Notes under the pieces: model-generated | Database searches by the model: none | What the model saw: only the letters and a program-made list of their open reading frames with translations | Told to the model about the DNA's origin: nothing | Shown here: in pieces, positions 62,432-64,000 of the stretch | Numbering within the stretch: position 1 is the first letter of the stretch | Layout: the number at the start of each line of letters is the position of its first letter | Assembly: GCF_002699205.1 (NCBI RefSeq) | Contig: NZ_PABT01000013.1 | Coordinates: forward strand, 1 to 64,000 | DNA length: 64,000 nt | Source of the DNA: Allomuricauda sp. | Lineage (GTDB): Bacteria; Bacteroidota; Bacteroidia; Flavobacteriales; Flavobacteriaceae | Reading direction: 5' to 3' | Position numbers and translations under genes: made by a program

Positions 62432-64000
62432 TTGATCAACCATCGTGTATTTATTGGCATTTCGTTACTGATTGTTATGGTGTGTCCCAAACTGTGGGGC
62501 CAACACAAAAATGAAATAGTGGCCACACTCGATGGGCCTACCAAACAAATACGGATTCGTCAACATTTTACCTATATCAACCAATCGGACAAAGGGCTTG
62601 CCACCCTATATTTTAACGATTGGAACCATGCTTATTCCAACAAAAACACGGCACTGGCCAAGCGATTTGCCGAAGAATTCAACAGGAGCCTTCATTTGGC
62701 CAAGGACAGGGAAAGAGGGCAAACAACCATTAGGACGATTGTTGACGACAATTATACAGGTCTGGACTGGAAGAGGGACAAGAATAACGATATCATTGCC
62801 ATCACACTCAATGAAATTCTTAAACCAGGTGAATCCATACAGCTTTTTTTCACTTACACCATTAAGTTGCCCACGGCAAAGTTTACTGGCTATGGATATA
62901 CTGACAACGGGGGTTACAACCTAAAGGATTGGTATTTCACCCCTGCTGTTTTTGATGGGGACTGGAACCTGTACAACAATATAAACCTTGATGACCTTTA
63001 TACCGACGTAACGGATACCAGAATCACTTTTACTTTCCCTGAAAAGTTGTTTTTGGCTTCCAACTATCGTATGTCCAATGTTTCCCATTTTCCCGGGGGA
63101 CAAAACGTGCAGCTTCTGGGAAACAAAAGAAAAAATTGTGAGATCATTCTAACCCCTGACGAAAGGTTCACCAAGCATATCACAGAGTACGTAACGATTA
63201 CCACTGACATAGAATCAAATAAATATGAAAAAATAGCCCAAGGAATATCCATTGATAAAATTGCCCGTTTTCTGCATGACAACTTGGGAGATTACCCACA
63301 TGGAAATCTTTTGGTAAGTGAATTTGATTATAGCCGGTCTCCCTTGTACGGGATCAGTCAGCTTCCATCATTCATAAGACCGTATGATGAGCAATTTCAG
63401 TTTGAAATGAAGTTTTTAAAGACGGCCATTCACAATTACCTGAAAGAATCCTTATATCTAAACCCAAGAAAAGAACGCTGGGTAAACGATGCCATAGGGT
63501 TTTATTTGATGATAAAATTTGTGGAAGAAAACTATCCCGATCAAAAACTGGCCGGAAAACTCTCCAAAATTTGGGGACTGAAAAATTTCCATTTTGCCCA
63601 AATGGATTTCAATGAGCAGTATTCTCTGTTCAGTATGCTTTCGGCACGAAAAAATATTGACCAGGCCTTGACGACTTCCAATGATTCCTTGATCAAGTTC
63701 AACCAAAAAATTGCCAATGGGTACAAGGCCGGTCTCGGAATGTCCTATCTCTCCGCATATTTAGGTGAAAAAAAGATAGATAGCACCATACTGGATTTTT
63801 ATGAAAATCATAAACAAAAGAAATACGTAACTGCTACCGATTTTAGAAAGTCCATAGAAAAATATGCCAACAAGAATGTTGATTGGTTTTTTGATACTTA
63901 CGTGGCTACGGACAAAAAAATAGACTTTAAAATAAAAAAAATCGAGAAAACCGAGGACTCCATAACCTTTGTCTTAAAAAACAAACGAGGAACCAACGTG
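62432..64000 (+). CDS. M1-peptidase-like protein with degenerate zinc site (partial)
   Basis: 523 residues to the window end with no stop. The start is TTG 62432, giving a signal peptide ending KLWGQ; an ATG at 62477 is the alternative. The fold follows M1 peptidases: an N-terminal beta domain (TLDGPTKQIRIRQHFTYINQ), YDYSRSPLYGISQLPSF-like substrate region, and the catalytic helix. The HExxH position reads His334-Asn-Tyr-Leu-Lys and the third-ligand WLNEG position reads WVNDA, so most zinc ligands are missing. It is probably a non-catalytic periplasmic protein of the M1 fold. Confidence 0.8.
   Translation, partial: MINHRVFIGISLLIVMVCPKLWGQHKNEIVATLDGPTKQIRIRQHFTYINQSDKGLATLYFNDWNHAYSNKNTALAKRFAEEFNRSLHLAKDRERGQTTIRTIVDDNYTGLDWKRDKNNDIIAITLNEILKPGESIQLFFTYTIKLPTAKFTGYGYTDNGGYNLKDWYFTPAVFDGDWNLYNNINLDDLYTDVTDTRITFTFPEKLFLASNYRMSNVSHFPGGQNVQLLGNKRKNCEIILTPDERFTKHITEYVTITTDIESNKYEKIAQGISIDKIARFLHDNLGDYPHGNLLVSEFDYSRSPLYGISQLPSFIRPYDEQFQFEMKFLKTAIHNYLKESLYLNPRKERWVNDAIGFYLMIKFVEENYPDQKLAGKLSKIWGLKNFHFAQMDFNEQYSLFSMLSARKNIDQALTTSNDSLIKFNQKIANGYKAGLGMSYLSAYLGEKKIDSTILDFYENHKQKKYVTATDFRKSIEKYANKNVDWFFDTYVATDKKIDFKIKKIEKTEDSITFVLKNKRGTNV

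Overview
The window looks like a chromosomal segment of a marine member of the Flavobacteriaceae, most like Muricauda/Allomuricauda-type genomes. This is inferred from family content: fused two-domain branched-chain E1, DUF4251 and DUF4369 lipoproteins, many Cys-anchored lipoproteins, signal peptides ending before Gln, almost no Shine-Dalgarno sequences, and Bacteroidetes-type promoters (TAnnTTTG, in three cases preceded by TTG with an 18-base spacer). I see no rRNA or tRNA gene and no CRISPR array. Most of the sequence is moderate-GC core genome, interrupted by clearly AT-richer accessory blocks.

Region by region. 1-2.3 kb: an AT-rich RloC/PrrC-like ATPase with a probable anticodon-nuclease C-terminus. 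2.4-5.4 kb: a leftward cluster with an AraC regulator, DUF302, SnoaL-like, YHS and AhpD/CMD-like proteins. 5.4-6.1 kb: four tandem ~165-bp units, each with an 80-bp palindromic core. 6.2-13.5 kb: a 39-residue membrane protein, a PQQ-type sugar dehydrogenase, lipoproteins, a DMT exporter, an OmpA lipoprotein and fused E1. 13.5-17.7 kb: rightward 2OG oxygenase, SUI1, DUF1835, nucleoside phosphorylase and a signal-less solute-binding protein. 17.8-30.1 kb: UspA, ALDH, trehalase divergent from a GntR regulator with a dyad operator, a MobA/MoaD pair, a vWA lipoprotein, DUF1080, and a cell-wall trio (carboxypeptidase, amidase, and an interrupted 3D-domain lipoprotein).

30.3-43 kb: serine hydrolase, a repeat-rich intergenic, menB, an AT-rich POT transporter, and an AT-rich TetR operon (35.1-39.8 kb) with two copies of a shared operator and one broken DsbA-family gene, followed by a DCC protein, a dicarboxylate symporter and aroC. 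43-56 kb: core metabolism and envelope (LpxH-like, FAD/Fe-S dehydrogenase, TlpA-like thioredoxin, rhomboid, lipid A acyltransferase, glmM, acpH, ggt, ATP-grasp). 56-58 kb: an S24 repressor divergent from a DUF4130 gene across four copies of a 15-bp operator, then an AT-rich three-gene HNH-endonuclease cassette. 58-64 kb: conserved protein, uvrA, LOG, and an M1-like protein with a degenerate zinc site running off the window.

The strongest candidates for undescribed biology are the HNH cassette, the stand-alone RloC-like nuclease, the TetR operon, and the four-operator S24/DUF4130 switch. All functional statements come from reading motifs; no database search was run.
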